From: Tritrichomonas musculus
Lineage: Eukaryota; Parabasalia; Tritrichomonadida; Tritrichomonadidae
Direction of reading: 5' to 3'
Assembly: GCA_039105265.1 (NCBI GenBank)
Contig: JAPFFF010000054.1
Span: 620,001 to 684,000, forward strand
DNA: 64,000 nucleotides
A program made the position numbers and the translations under genes. Under the pieces are notes generated by a model. The model was not told the DNA's origin. It saw only the letters and a list, made by a program, of their open reading frames with translations, and did not search any database. Positions 43,936-55,173 of this stretch are shown here, piece after piece (the first letter of the stretch is position 1; every line of letters starts with the position of its first letter).

Positions 43936-44409
43936 TGATATTTTGCTTCTAATTATATCTCTCAGATAGAATCATCTGTGACAACATAGTTTTTTGATCA
44001 AAATCAGCAAGAGTTAATGAAATATAATATATATCTTTAGATTCTGAATACAAATATTGTTTTAAACATAAATAACTGATTTACATCAAAACTTTTGATT
44101 TTTTTTAAAAGTTACGTTAAAATGTTACGTTAATAAAAATGTGATGTAAAAAAAGTAAAGATTAGAAATAATATATGAAGTATTTTTTTTACGATAATCT
44201 ATGTTATATTCAAATTAATAGGTTGAATATATAAATATTTTATTGAATGAATTCAACAGATTAATCAGGAAAATGCAATTAAAAACAGTTACGTTATAAA
44301 TGACCGTTAAGTCACTTAACGTGAATACCTCTTCTAAACTTTTTAAGAGGCAATTTGGCAACATTGTGACAGCTTTTCTAGTTTTTTCTTTTTTCTAATT
44401 ATCTCAAAT
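43936..44409. other. AT-rich spacer upstream of the EF-hand gene
   Basis: No gene is seen. ACGTTA words recur near 44100-44320 (GTTACGTTA, AAAATGTTACGTTAA, CAGTTACGTTATAAATGACC), about 100-300 bp before the start codon. They may be regulatory but are unproven. Confidence 0.35.
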
Positions 44410-44997
44410 ATGGGAAATAATAATTCGAAACAAGCTATGCCAAAATTGACAAATGAGATGATAGCTGAATGCGTCAAAATCTCTCACTTTAATGAAGACG
44501 AGGTCAAAAAATTGTATAAACGTTTTGAGATTATTGCACAATCGCAAATTCATGATGGTGTCGTTGACATAGGAGAGTTCCAACAAGCACTTGGAATTGA
44601 AAGCCGAGGTTTCGCCCATCGTATATTTAATGCTTTTGATAAAAATTCGTCTTTGACAATTGAATTTAAAGAATTTGTTAATTCTCTTTCTGTTATGTGC
44701 CCTAAAGCAACTGTTGATGAAAAAGCTAAATTCATTTTCAAAGTTTATGACAAAAATGGTGATGGTGATATTACAAAAGAAGAGCTTTCAGAGATTCTGG
44801 AATTTAGCCTCTCTGAAAACAAAGCTGTTCATCTTACTCCTCAGCAAATTGAACAAGTTGTCAATAGTACATTTAAACAATTTGATAATGATAAAAGTGG
44901 CGCTATTACTTTAGATGAATTTCTTAAGGCTGCTAACCAAAATCCATCAATTTTGAATTGCGTTTCATTAAATTATAATACATTAATGGGAGAATAA
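44410..44997 (+). CDS. Calcineurin-B-like EF-hand calcium-binding protein
   Basis: 195 residues. It begins MGNNNSK, a good N-myristoylation signal (Gly2, Ser6), so membrane targeting is likely. It has four EF-hand positions. EF1 near 50 is degenerate (HDGVVDIGEF), EF2 near 78 is partial (DKNSSLTIEFKE), and EF3 (DKNGDGDITKEEL, near 115) and EF4 (DNDKSGAITLDEF, near 158) are canonical with Ca-binding Asp/Glu in place. Length, myristoylation and spacing match calcineurin regulatory subunit B and the related CBL and CIB families, which pass calcium signals to a phosphatase or kinase. The exact partner cannot be told. The stop is within AATAAATAAT. Confidence 0.9.
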   Translation: MGNNNSKQAMPKLTNEMIAECVKISHFNEDEVKKLYKRFEIIAQSQIHDGVVDIGEFQQALGIESRGFAHRIFNAFDKNSSLTIEFKEFVNSLSVMCPKATVDEKAKFIFKVYDKNGDGDITKEELSEILEFSLSENKAVHLTPQQIEQVVNSTFKQFDNDKSGAITLDEFLKAANQNPSILNCVSLNYNTLMGE

Positions 44998-45423
44998 ATA
45001 ATCATTAAAATTGTCATTAATCCATATATATGTTTTCATTTATTATTTTTATACGACAACATTATTTATATTATTAAATTAGTTAAAATATAAAATGGAA
45101 TTTATTGAAAGGTCTGAAACTGTTGTTATTAAAAAAATTAGTATATGGTTAAGTCGATTAGCTTTTTTTGAGTTAACCATAATAACTTTTTCAATAAAAA
45201 CAACGTTATTCAAAAAAGTTAAACATGTTTAAGAGCATCTATATTTATTTACATAAAAATAATAATGTATACACATTACTCTTGAGATTAGCAACGCAAT
45301 TTTTGATTGAAACTGTTCAAATTCCAAAAAAAAAAAAAAAAAAAAAAAAACGAAAGAAAACAACAATTCATTAAAAGTGAAGTAGTGAAGTAGATTCTGA
45401 AAAATCATTCAAAAAGTGAAATA
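44998..45423. other. AT-rich convergent intergenic region
   Basis: It lies between the convergent EF-hand and helical genes. It contains a poly(A) run at about 45328-45350 and a TCAAAAAGT motif just after the stop of the minus-strand gene. Confidence 0.45.
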
Positions 45424-46470
45424 TTATAATAATTCCATATATTGCAATAACATTGAAAACTGTGGATAATAAGTGAATCTCAGAATCTCAGTTTGATTCT
45501 TTTTCAAAAATTCAATTCTTGAGTCAATTGGAAGGGAGAAAATGATGGATACGAGGTATTGCTCGAAAAACCATGGATAATTATTAAGTTTTAAATTATT
45601 AGACAGAATTTCTGCAATAACTTCACGATGTCTCAAATCACCATCAATTGCGATAAATCGGAAAATTTCCCACTGAGGTTCTTTCAAAAAGTTTGCTTTA
45701 TGCTTTGCAATTAATTGATTAAAAATAAATTTTCTTACAGATTTATCTTTGTGCTCGTATAGAAAGATAATTAAATTTGTAAATTGAGATGTTTTCGCAC
45801 AAAAATCAAAATTATCAAGAATAATTTTAATTGCAGCTGAATAATTTGTTTCTTGGATTAATAATTCCAAAATGAATAAATATCTCGTATTTTGAAAGTA
45901 ATCCATTAATAAAAGCGGCTTATAATAGTTTTCATCTTGTCTACAAAAAATTATTAACTTTTTAAATAGAATTCTAATCAAATTTTGATGTTTAAGAAAA
46001 TCATGAATTTTCGAAGGTGATTTTGAAGTGGAAAAATTGGCGTCTGCCCATCTATGAAAATTATTAAAAATGGTATTAGATAAATCATATATTTGATATT
46101 TTTCCATAGTGCTCAGAAGCGTTAAAAAAATATTTGGGCCATCATTACTAGATAATATTAATTCGGCATTCTGAATCATGCAGTCGTTCCATTCTTTAAT
46201 AGGGAAAGCTATTTTTTTGGATAATTCAATGACAAATAATGAGCCAGAATCATAAACTAGTATTGAACTTAATTCATCTATTATTTCTTGAATAAACCAA
46301 AGATCATCTGAGGTTCCGCTGAAATATTCGATCATTTTGTCTCTCATATCTGTATATTCAACATATTTTGATGTATTTCCTCTAAAATCATTTAATGAAT
46401 TGATAGACGATGTATGATCTTTTAGGTGGGCTTGTTTTGATTGAATATTTTTATCTATTTGTCTTATCAT
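45424..46470 (-). CDS. Hypothetical all-helical protein
   Basis: 348 residues, intact, from ATG 46470. No family is recognised. The whole protein reads as a chain of amphipathic helices rich in Leu, Ile and Phe (for example YFQNTRYLFILELLIQET, SAAIKIILDNFDFCAK and REVIAEILSNNLKLNNYPWF), as in armadillo/HEAT or similar helical-repeat scaffolds. There are no transmembrane segments or catalytic motifs. An AACTTTTTGA motif lies about 20 bp upstream of the start. A protein-interaction role is the best guess. Confidence 0.75.
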   Translation of the reverse strand: MIRQIDKNIQSKQAHLKDHTSSINSLNDFRGNTSKYVEYTDMRDKMIEYFSGTSDDLWFIQEIIDELSSILVYDSGSLFVIELSKKIAFPIKEWNDCMIQNAELILSSNDGPNIFLTLLSTMEKYQIYDLSNTIFNNFHRWADANFSTSKSPSKIHDFLKHQNLIRILFKKLIIFCRQDENYYKPLLLMDYFQNTRYLFILELLIQETNYSAAIKIILDNFDFCAKTSQFTNLIIFLYEHKDKSVRKFIFNQLIAKHKANFLKEPQWEIFRFIAIDGDLRHREVIAEILSNNLKLNNYPWFFEQYLVSIIFSLPIDSRIEFLKKNQTEILRFTYYPQFSMLLQYMELL

Positions 46471-47910
46471 TAATAAAATTCACCTTTTAACAAACTTTTT
46501 GAAGAGAAATTCAATTATTTTTTAGTATTGAATAATATTCAAATAGAAATATCTTCATAAAATAATAGCATATAAAATAATTGATAAATATTATATGCTT
46601 TTATTAATAGACTAAATATTAATATATTTATAAAAAATGCCAAAATAGCATATTAAGAAGGAAGTTTTCATGCAATAAACAGAATCAAATAAACTCTTAT
46701 TAAAATCGTAAGCATAAATCTTAAAGCAATCACTTTAAACTTAGAATTCTATGGAGCCCTATTTTTGATTCAAGCTTTTAAAAAATATGAAAAATTTTAA
46801 TTTTAAATCACGAGATATATTTCTGATTTGGCAATATTTCTAACGAAATAAATATTTGGAGATAGATTTCCTTTGATAAAAATTTCTGATTCCAAACATT
46901 TGCGTATTATTTAAAATTTTTTTTATATGAATCGAAAGTCTCAATTGTGAAATAAAAGGTTAAATATTTGATAATAAATGGCCAAAAATAAAAATCAAAG
47001 TATCTCACTATACATCAAGTTTTAATCAATTTAATTAAAAATAATTATCTTATATATATATCATTAATAATTTAATATATTATTTCAACCATTATTGACT
47101 ATTTTCTGTAAATCAATTTAAAGTTTCGTTAAATACAAAGGTACCGAAACTCTGTATGCTGATGTAAATCGAACTTTAGGATTGCTTTTGATTCTTTATA
47201 TTTTATATATATAATTATAATAAATTTTTGCAGGTTTTCACAGATAGATTTTTTTTATAATATGTTTGTTCGCGAGATATTAATGTTTTTTGGAATTTTT
47301 TTTCAAAAAGTGAAAATTAAAAGATTTTCAAATTTCAAAATGTAACTTTTTATATTTATGACTTTTTATATTTATGAAACCAATCAACTAAATCTACATT
47401 TTTAGAAAAAACTGACATTTGATTTGGAATGAAATTCAAATATATTAGAAAGTAAATGCATATAAATAAAATTATATTCTTCATTGGACTCCTGTAACGT
47501 CTAATTTTTTTAAACTGAAACCAAAAACTCAGTAGCACTTCACTTTTTCTCAAAAAGTTTCATTATTTTTTTTAGGATTTGAACAAGTTTTCTATCAATT
47601 ATTAAGCTCAAATCAGCAATTTTCCGAAGGAAATCGGCTTATCTATGGTTAATACAATCTCATGACTACATTTTCCCCACCAAAACTCAAAGAACCTGAT
47701 TTCATTCGAATTCTAATATTGTGATCAAAATTAAAAATTTGTAGAAATTTTCAATCCCTTGGCCAAATACAATAGTTAGTCTATGCTGCTTATACCATTA
47801 ACTCCTAGTTTATCTAATAATTAATAAAATAAATTTTTTTTATTGAATTTTAACTTTTTGAAATGACCAAAATCTCAGTAGCAATTATTTTCACTTTTTG
47901 AGATTTGAAA
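46471..47910. other. AT-rich intergenic region with repeated CTCAGTAGCA motif
   Basis: No convincing gene is present. CCAAAAACTCAGTAGCA at 47521 and CCAAAATCTCAGTAGCA at 47867 are direct copies. Their inverted partner lies beyond MULE-2 at 51713. They suggest an older foldback or inverted-repeat element into which MULE-2 inserted. Confidence 0.5.
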
Positions 47911-48170
47911 AAAATAATGGTAGGTCTGTATCGGTGTAATTTTTACAGTCCGTTTAAAATTTAATGGTGTAAAAAATACAATCTGGTGAAGTGCTTTTGT
48001 TTTCTACAAATTTATATGTTTTTATTAATATCAATATAAACCAAAAGAGATAAAAGAAATTAAAATTAATATTTTGTTTATTTTTAATTGAAATTATTAA
48101 AAAAAGTTATTTTTTTTAAATTTTTAAATTTTCATTCCATAATGAAACTTTTTGAAATGTTTATTTTTTT

Positions 48171-50141
48171 TTATGGATCCAAATTGCCATTTAATTTTTC
48201 ATTTTTTATTTCTTTTGAAAAAATTCTAATTCCATTATCAATAACGTTGAAGACTTCTGCTGGAAGACCAAAAACAAACTCTTTGGGCGTTTCTGTGAAT
48301 GGCAAATTTTTGTTCACATACTCACTGATTTCTGATGAAGATTCACTGTGACTGAATCTTTTAATTGTGTTGATAACAGATTTTCTTATTCTTGAATAAT
48401 AATTTGAATCAACAGTGACTTCTTTTGACTCATGAATTTCATACTCATAGAAAAGTTCTTTTTGAAATCTATTCTCAAAAAGGATTTTAGGAGGCTGAAT
48501 TTCTGGAAACTGTACATTCATTTTAACCAAGTGAGTACAAGGAATTTTGACTTCAAGCATGCTTGATATTAATGCTGATTCACCACAAGTGCAAGTTTGG
48601 TTGTCTAAATTAGTTTCATAATAAGCACTTTGAGATTCTTCAATTTCAGGTGGAATGCTCTTTAAAATATCATTTATCTTCTTTTTATGTCTTGCGTAGT
48701 TTTTATTAAAACGATCATTAAAGGAGTGACTTTTTGAATGAATCTGATCAATTAACCGTTTAATTGAATGAAAAAATTCATTTCGTCGTGGTATTTTGGC
48801 GTTGAGATGCCCGTGCATGCTTTCAATGTTATTGGTGCAACTAGGCATCTTATATTTAATCCTTTCTAACATTGAGCATTGACTCCATCTTGATTGGTCA
48901 AAAATTTCAATTTTATTTTTAATAAATGCAAGCCCGACTTTACGGAGAATGTCACTTAATTCTTTTTTATCTTTCTCATTTTCTATTTTTTCCCAAGCTT
49001 CTGAATAAGAGTCAATTAATTTTTGCAAATCTTTTAAACAAGTACAGGAAACAAGGTTGGATATTTGTTTTGAAAACTTGCTTCTACCAAGACTTACAAG
49101 GAGATGTCTTAAACATATTAAATGCGTTACTCCTTGTTTAGAAACGGCCGCTTTTAATGCAGTTCCTTGGTCAGATTCTATGACATGAACGTATGCTGCT
49201 AGTTTATATCCAAAGATATTTTCGTATCTCTCGAAAAAATCATTATAAATTTTTTCGCTCTCAGTAAGAGCAAAGCTGAATCCAATAGGAATACCAGTGT
49301 TTTGAATGATTATAGTTGGTATAGAAACATAATAATTTTGAATAGTAGAGAAGGTTGTATCAAGCATCATACCGTTAATGAGCGGATTCTCAACAATACT
49401 ACTAGCAAAAGGAGCAATGTAGGTGCCGGCAAGGATATAAAATGTTTCGCCCCCAATAGTAATTTTATCTAACTTTTTTCTGGTGTTATTGTTTTTGACA
49501 AGATGAAAGTACATGTAGCCTTCAGTTTTCTGAATCAAAGCATTAAAGTCAATAAGCTCATAGCAAGTGCTCTTTATGAAGCAATCGTAAAAATCATATA
49601 TTGCATTTGTATCATTTGTCTTATTATAAACTTTATAGCCAACGAATGAAAGGCAGAAACTAGCGAATACGCACGTAAAATCTTCTTTGGAATAAAAGTT
49701 GAGATTTGAATCACGTAGAATGGCATACGTTCCCTTGTTTGTAAGCTTCAGATAAAAGCTTTTTTTAAATGAATATAAATCAACTTCTTCACTTGTCCAA
49801 CTATCCACTAAGCTTTTTGAAAATTTAACAACAATATTAATATCAGTAATGTTAAATATAATATAATTGGAAGGATCTACTTCGGAAATAAATCTAAAGA
49901 AGAAATATATTTGACCATTGGAACGTTTTTGTTTCCTGAAGCCATTATTTTGGTCTATTTTCCAGGTAGACAGTTCGTTTAACAACACAGAAATCCATTT
50001 GAACGTCCAGGCACCCATATCAAGCTCCACTATTACGTTGCTTGCTCTTTCATAATCACAATTCCTCATAGCAACTGAAGTGATTTTAATCTCGTCAAGA
50101 GTATCTAAAAGTAGCTTAGTGCTTCTTTCTTGATCAATCAT
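48171..50141 (-). CDS. MULE transposase (MULE-2)
   Basis: 656 residues from the first true ATG at 50141; upstream codons to 50225 are open but lack an ATG. Catalytic D in MMLDTTFSTIQNYY near residue 262, D in ESDQGTALKAA near 324 and E in TNNIESMHGHLNAK near 438. The MULE C/H pair is in HLICLRHLL near 343. A SWIM zinc finger near 517-535 reads CTCGES, then IPCTHLVK. This is the same architecture as the MULE-1 transposase, though the sequences are diverged. TCATTTCATT, which fits the host initiator pattern, lies about six bases before the ATG, so the transposon seems to use a host-type core promoter. No break is seen. Confidence 0.92.
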   Translation of the reverse strand: MIDQERSTKLLLDTLDEIKITSVAMRNCDYERASNVIVELDMGAWTFKWISVLLNELSTWKIDQNNGFRKQKRSNGQIYFFFRFISEVDPSNYIIFNITDINIVVKFSKSLVDSWTSEEVDLYSFKKSFYLKLTNKGTYAILRDSNLNFYSKEDFTCVFASFCLSFVGYKVYNKTNDTNAIYDFYDCFIKSTCYELIDFNALIQKTEGYMYFHLVKNNNTRKKLDKITIGGETFYILAGTYIAPFASSIVENPLINGMMLDTTFSTIQNYYVSIPTIIIQNTGIPIGFSFALTESEKIYNDFFERYENIFGYKLAAYVHVIESDQGTALKAAVSKQGVTHLICLRHLLVSLGRSKFSKQISNLVSCTCLKDLQKLIDSYSEAWEKIENEKDKKELSDILRKVGLAFIKNKIEIFDQSRWSQCSMLERIKYKMPSCTNNIESMHGHLNAKIPRRNEFFHSIKRLIDQIHSKSHSFNDRFNKNYARHKKKINDILKSIPPEIEESQSAYYETNLDNQTCTCGESALISSMLEVKIPCTHLVKMNVQFPEIQPPKILFENRFQKELFYEYEIHESKEVTVDSNYYSRIRKSVINTIKRFSHSESSSEISEYVNKNLPFTETPKEFVFGLPAEVFNVIDNGIRIFSKEIKNEKLNGNLDP

Positions 50142-50144
50142 ATT

Positions 50145-50156
50145 AATGAAATGAAT
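50145..50156 (-). promoter_or_regulatory. Initiator-like sequence of the MULE-2 transposase gene
   Basis: Read on the minus strand, the bases just before ATG 50141 include TTCATTTCATTA, close to the trichomonad Inr (TCAYTW). It supports this ATG rather than any upstream start. Function is inferred. Confidence 0.45.
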
Positions 50157-50326
50157 ATTTAAACAAGTACGTTGATTATTTTTTATAAATATAAACGCAC
50201 AAGCTTTCAAATCATAAACGTACAAGCTTTCAAATCATAAACGTACAAGCTTTCAAATCATAAACGCATGTATTTATGTGTAACAGATCATTAACCGTCA
50301 ATGAGCATGGAGCACTAAAGAAAAGT

Positions 50327-51514
50327 ACCATCATATGCAAGTTAATGTCTTGCTCGTATTGTGTAAAAAGTAAAGACGAGATTTATAAATTAAGATTTGT
50401 TTTGAAGATCAACTATCATCATTGTTGATTGAGCTTTATAAAACTTTTAATTGAAAGTACCATCATATGCAAGTTAATGTCTTGCTCGTATTGTGTTAAA
50501 AGTAAAGACGAGATTTATAAATTAAGATTTGTTTTGAAGATCAACTATCATCATTGTTGATTGAGCTTTATAAAACTTTTAATTGAAAGTACCATCATAT
50601 GCAAGTTAATGTCTTGCTCGTATTGTGTAAAAAGTAAAGACGAGATTTATAAATTAAGATTTGTTTTGAAGATCAACTATCATCATTGTTGATTGAGCTT
50701 TATAAAACTTTTAATTGAAAGTACCATCATATGCAAGTTAATGTCTTGCTCGTATTGTGTAAAAAGTAAAGACGAGATTTATAAATTAAGATTTGTTTTG
50801 AAGATCAACTATCATCATTGTTGATTGAGCTTTATAAAACTTTTAATTGAAAGTACCATCATATGCAAGTTAATGTCTTGCTCGTATTGTGTTAAAAGTA
50901 AAGACGAGATTTATAAATTAAGATTTGTTTTGAAGATCAACTATCATCATTGTTGATTGAGCTTTATAAAACTTTTAATTGAAAGTACCATCATATGCAA
51001 GTTAATGTCTTGCTCGTATTGTGTTAAAAGTAAAGACGAGATTTATAAATTAAGATTTGTTTTGAAGATCAACTATCATCATTGTTGATTGAGCTTTATA
51101 AAACTTTTAATTGAAAGTACCATCATATGCAAGTTAATGTCTTGCTCGTATTGTGTAAAAAGTAAAGACGAGATGTATAAATTAAGATTTGTTTTGAAGA
51201 TCAACTATCATCATTGTTGATTGAGCTTTATAAAACTTTTAATTGAAAGTACCATCATATGCAAGTTAATGTCTTGCTCGTATTGTGTTAAAAGTAAAGA
51301 CGAGATTTATAAATTAAGATTTGTTTTGAAGATCAACTATCATCATTGTTGATTGAGCTTTATAAAACTTTTAATTGAAAGTACCATCATATGCAAGTTA
51401 ATGTCTTGCTCGTATTGTGTAAAAAGTAAAGACGAGATGTATAAATTAAGATTGGTTTTGAAGATCAACTATCATCATTGTTGATTGAGCTTTATAAAAC
51501 TTTTAATTGAAAAT
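50327..51514 (-). repeat. 132-bp tandem array, nine units (MULE-2)
   Basis: The ACCATCATATGC landmark recurs every 132 bp from 50327 to 51383, giving nine full units and a short diverged tenth start at 51515. Differences are few: GTGTAAAAAG/GTGTTAAAAG, GATTTATAA/GATGTATAA and one ATTTGT/ATTGGT. The array fills most of the space between the transposase start and the right TIR. It has stops in its frames, so it is not coding. Promoter, enhancer or transposase-binding roles are possible. Confidence 0.95.
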
Positions 51515-51827
51515 ACTATCATACATAAGCCATTACTTTTCTTATAAGCTTTTTTAATCTGAAAGCTAGTAGTTTATCTCTATATATCTTTGTATATATA
51601 TAAAACGGTTATGGCTGGCCAATTATAAATTTATAAACGTATTGTAAAAATTACACTAAAAAAGACCTACCAAAATAATTTTATTGAAATATTTTTTTTT
51701 TCAGAGCTATCGTGCTACTGAGATTTTGGTATCAGTTTAAAATCATCATTTAATAATTCAACAAATTCAATTTTTCGGTATTTTTGCTAAAAAATGAATT
51801 TTTTTTTTTCAATAATAATAACTATTT

Positions 51828-54800
51828 TGGGAAATTGTAATCGCCCGTGGCGGTTTAGGTCAATATTGACCTTGTATCGTACCATAGAAAAAAAAGTCTG
51901 GAACTTTTTTGCACTTTTGCAAAAAAAAGCATGGGTAGCTACCCATGGTTTTTTCTATATAAAAAAAAATATAAACCGAATATTTTTTTATAGTCTAAAA
52001 TCGATATTATTATGAGCATTCGCATATAAACAAGAAAGCGTAAATATTTTTAACACCATCATTTTATTATTTTGATGTATACAATTACGTAAATTCCAAC
52101 TTTTCGCCAATATCATTGATATTGGAAATCGTATACTTTTAAAGTTAAGGGTATAGTTTAAATTATTTTTTGAAGTAATTCAGAAGATTTTATATTTTTA
52201 TATTTTATTCAATATTGAATTAAAAAAATATTCATTCACAATTTACAATTTTTTATGAGATATGCCTAAACATGAATATCATGAGTTGCTTTAAACATTT
52301 AGCAATTTTAAAATAGCCAAAGAGATGATAAATATTAATATAAATCAAAATTTTAAAATCTTAAAATAGTATAGTATATTATTTTAAATAATATAATGGA
52401 AGTAAAAATAAAAAAAGAATATCATTATGTAACAAACTAATGCCACTATTTTTTTACGTTAATGATTCACTAAACAAATAAATTTAAATTCGATGTATAA
52501 TCAAGATTAAACTTCCATTATAAGAATAGATCTTCATGGATTTTAATTCTAAATCATATAAAGCTGACATTTACTTAGTATCTAACTAAAATAGAAATAA
52601 TTAGTCAAGATATTTATCTAAAAATATAAAAAATGAGAAAATTTCTGAGAATATCAAGATCTATATCAGAAAATAAATGATATAGTCGATTGCTATTTGA
52701 AAACAAGAGCAAATGAAATAAAATGAAATTTGAAAAAAATAAAAAAGTTGTTTTCAATGAGTGTTTTTTATTTATTCAGGTACTTTTTGTATGAATATTT
52801 TGCTTTTTGTTTGATATTGGTAGTTTTTCAAAGATTTTAACGTAATTTTAAGACGTTAATTTTTATGAAAATTTGGTGTTCAAAACGTTTAATACACAAT
52901 TTTAAAGAACTTGGTGAGCTTTATTCGGGATAAACGAATACATATTACGCAATTTTGAGTAAAAAAAAGAATAACGATTAGAAATATGAAATTGACCTAC
53001 AAAAAATGGTCAAATAAAAAGATCTGACAAAATATTTTTCCTCTATTTATTTTTTAATTTTTAATATAAAGTTAAGATGTGCGTAAAAAATTGTCTGACC
53101 AGTTTTTTTTATTTGTTCCAAAAAAATTTCTATACCTAATTATGATTCAAAACTCAATAACAACAAAAGGAAAAAATAAATCCTCCGGCCAAATCTAATA
53201 TTTATATATATATATTTGAAATCAATCATAAAATCTTCTAAAATGCTTAGATTCACCTCATTTTCAAGCTTTTTTAAAAAAATATGAAAATTCAATGCAT
53301 TTTATATTTTTGATTATTGAATTTGAAAAGAATTGAATAGAATATAAAATGAAAAATACTATTTTCTCCGTAGCCATGAATATAAATTTTTGTCATTTGA
53401 TTTTTGGTATATGAAAATTAAATCAAAAAATATTAGATTTAGCCGGAGGATTTATTTTTTCCTTTTGTTGTTATTGAGTTTTGAATCATAATTAGGTATA
53501 GAAATTTTTTTGGAACAAATAAAAAAAACTGGTCAGACAATTTTTTACGCACATCTTAACTTTATATTAAAAATTAAAAAATAAATAGAGGAAAAATATT
53601 TTGTCAGATCTTTTTATTTGACCATTTTTTGTAGGTCAATTTTATATTTCTAATCGTTATTCTTTTTTTTACTCAAAATTGCGTAATATGTATTCGTTTA
53701 TCCCGAATAAAGCTCACCAAGTTCTTTAAAATTGTGTATTAAACGTTTTGAACACCAAATTTTCATAAAAATTAACGTCTTAAAATTACGTTAAAATCTT
53801 TGAAAAACTACCAATATCAAACAAAAAGCAAAATATTCATACAAAAAGTACCTGAATAAATAAAAAACACTCATTGAAAACAACTTTTTTATTTTTTTCA
53901 AATTTCATTTTATTTCATTTGCTCTTGTTTTCAAATAGCAATCGACTATATCATTTATTTTCTGATATAGATCTTGATATTCTCAGAAATTTTCTCATTT
54001 TTTGATATTTTAAGAAAAATATCTCAACTAATATTTATATTTTAGCAAATTTTAAAATATTTACTGATATTTCCAATTATATATTCACATCCAGCAAATT
54101 ATTTTAAACAATTATTGGTAAATTGTTAAATATTTGATTATGTTAAAAATCTATCTAAAAGTTTGCAATTATGTATGATATATTGTGAAATCATTAAATC
54201 TACTAGCTTTTAGTTGTTATATCAAGATCTCTAAATCAAGTTATTTAAGAAAATACTCTATTTTCGAAATTCTCTCAAATTCTACAATTATAGATATCAA
54301 AATGTCAAAGGATATAAAAACAAAAAAATATAATATACGATATTATAAATAGAAATCTTATATTATGCTCGATATATTAAATATTCATATTTTATACATA
54401 TATTCAAATTTGACTGTATAAAATCATATAAAATAAAATCTCAGAAAATTGAGAATCATTCAAAAAAGAATTCAAAAAAAAACTTAAAGAACCAGAGAAA
54501 TGATTTCTCGCATTTTTTGAAATTTTATTTGATAAATCGCAATAACATTTAAAATTATTAGTTTTGTACGGAGGAAATTTTTTTTTGTTGAGTCTTTTTC
54601 AATATCTCAAATAATTATTAGAAAATAATTAATTTAGAATAAAATAAAAAAAATCCTCCGGACATTTCTTTGTGCACATTCTAATTTTATAAAAAGAATT
54701 TAAAAAAAAGCAACAGAGAAATTTTTTTTCTCATATCGAATAAGCCCACTTTTTCAACTATACCCTTAAAAGGTAGTTAATTAATTTTGAGTAATACGGT

Positions 54801-55166
54801 TTCTTATTTATTTTTAAGCCTTTGGATTGTGCATTTGTTTACACAATATAAAATATTCATATAATATTTAGATTAAAATTTTGATTTTCTCTGTTATAAA
54901 GTAATCAATAGAACTTTTATTAGTATATAAAATATTTGTCCTTTCTTGTTTATAAGCCAAGGCTCATAATAATATCGATTTTAGACTATAAAAAAATATT
55001 CGGTTTATATTTTTTTTATATAGAAAAAACCATGGGTAGCTACCCATGCTTTTTTTTGCAAAAGTGCAAAAAAGTTCCAGACTTTTTTTTCTATGGTACG
55101 ATACAAGGTCAATATTGACCTAAACCGCCACGGGCGAATACGAATACGGGCGATTACGATTTCCCA
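51828..55166. mobile_element. 3.34-kb foldback element with nested palindrome
   Basis: The ends are inverted: TGGGAAATTGTAATCGCCCG at the left pairs with CGGGCGATTACGATTTCCCA at the right. This continues for about 190 bp with high identity through GTCAATATTGACC and GGGTAGCTACCC. The right arm has a 16-bp partial duplication of the CGCCCG segment. A 7-bp direct repeat, ACTATTT, flanks it at 51821-51827 and 55167-55173. More inverted matches (AGGGTATAGTTTAA at about 52147 with its mirror at about 54765) show that the ends were once longer. No ORF of note. In the centre lies a second, much longer palindrome (listed separately). Confidence 0.75.
52588..54043. repeat. Large palindrome: two ~615-bp arms, ~225-bp loop
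   Basis: Positions 52588-53203 and 53429-54043 are inverted copies. The central 500 bp of each arm is nearly perfect, with only single changes such as GACCTACAAAAAATGGTC followed by AATTTCAT against AATTTTAT. The outer 40 bp are more diverged. Identity this high suggests recent duplication or ongoing gene conversion. Transcription through it would make a very stable hairpin RNA. Confidence 0.85.
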
Positions 55167-55173
55167 ACTATTT

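Larger units (their letters stand above)
47919..51671 (-). mobile_element. MULE-2: complete 3.75-kb Mutator-like transposon
   Basis: The ends are 29-bp inverted repeats: GGTAGGTCT, six variable bases, then GTGTAATTTTTACA at 47919-47947, mirrored at 51643-51671. A perfect 8-bp direct repeat, AAAATAAT, flanks it at 47911-47918 and 51672-51679. It contains one intact transposase gene and, upstream of that gene, nine copies of a 132-bp unit. Everything needed to move appears present. It inserted between inverted copies of CCAAAATCTCAGTAGCA. Confidence 0.9.

Noticed and set aside
54936-55118. 60-codon ORF
   Set aside because: It lies inside the right inverted end of the foldback element and its mirror image (51794-52015) gives a different peptide, so it is not a gene.
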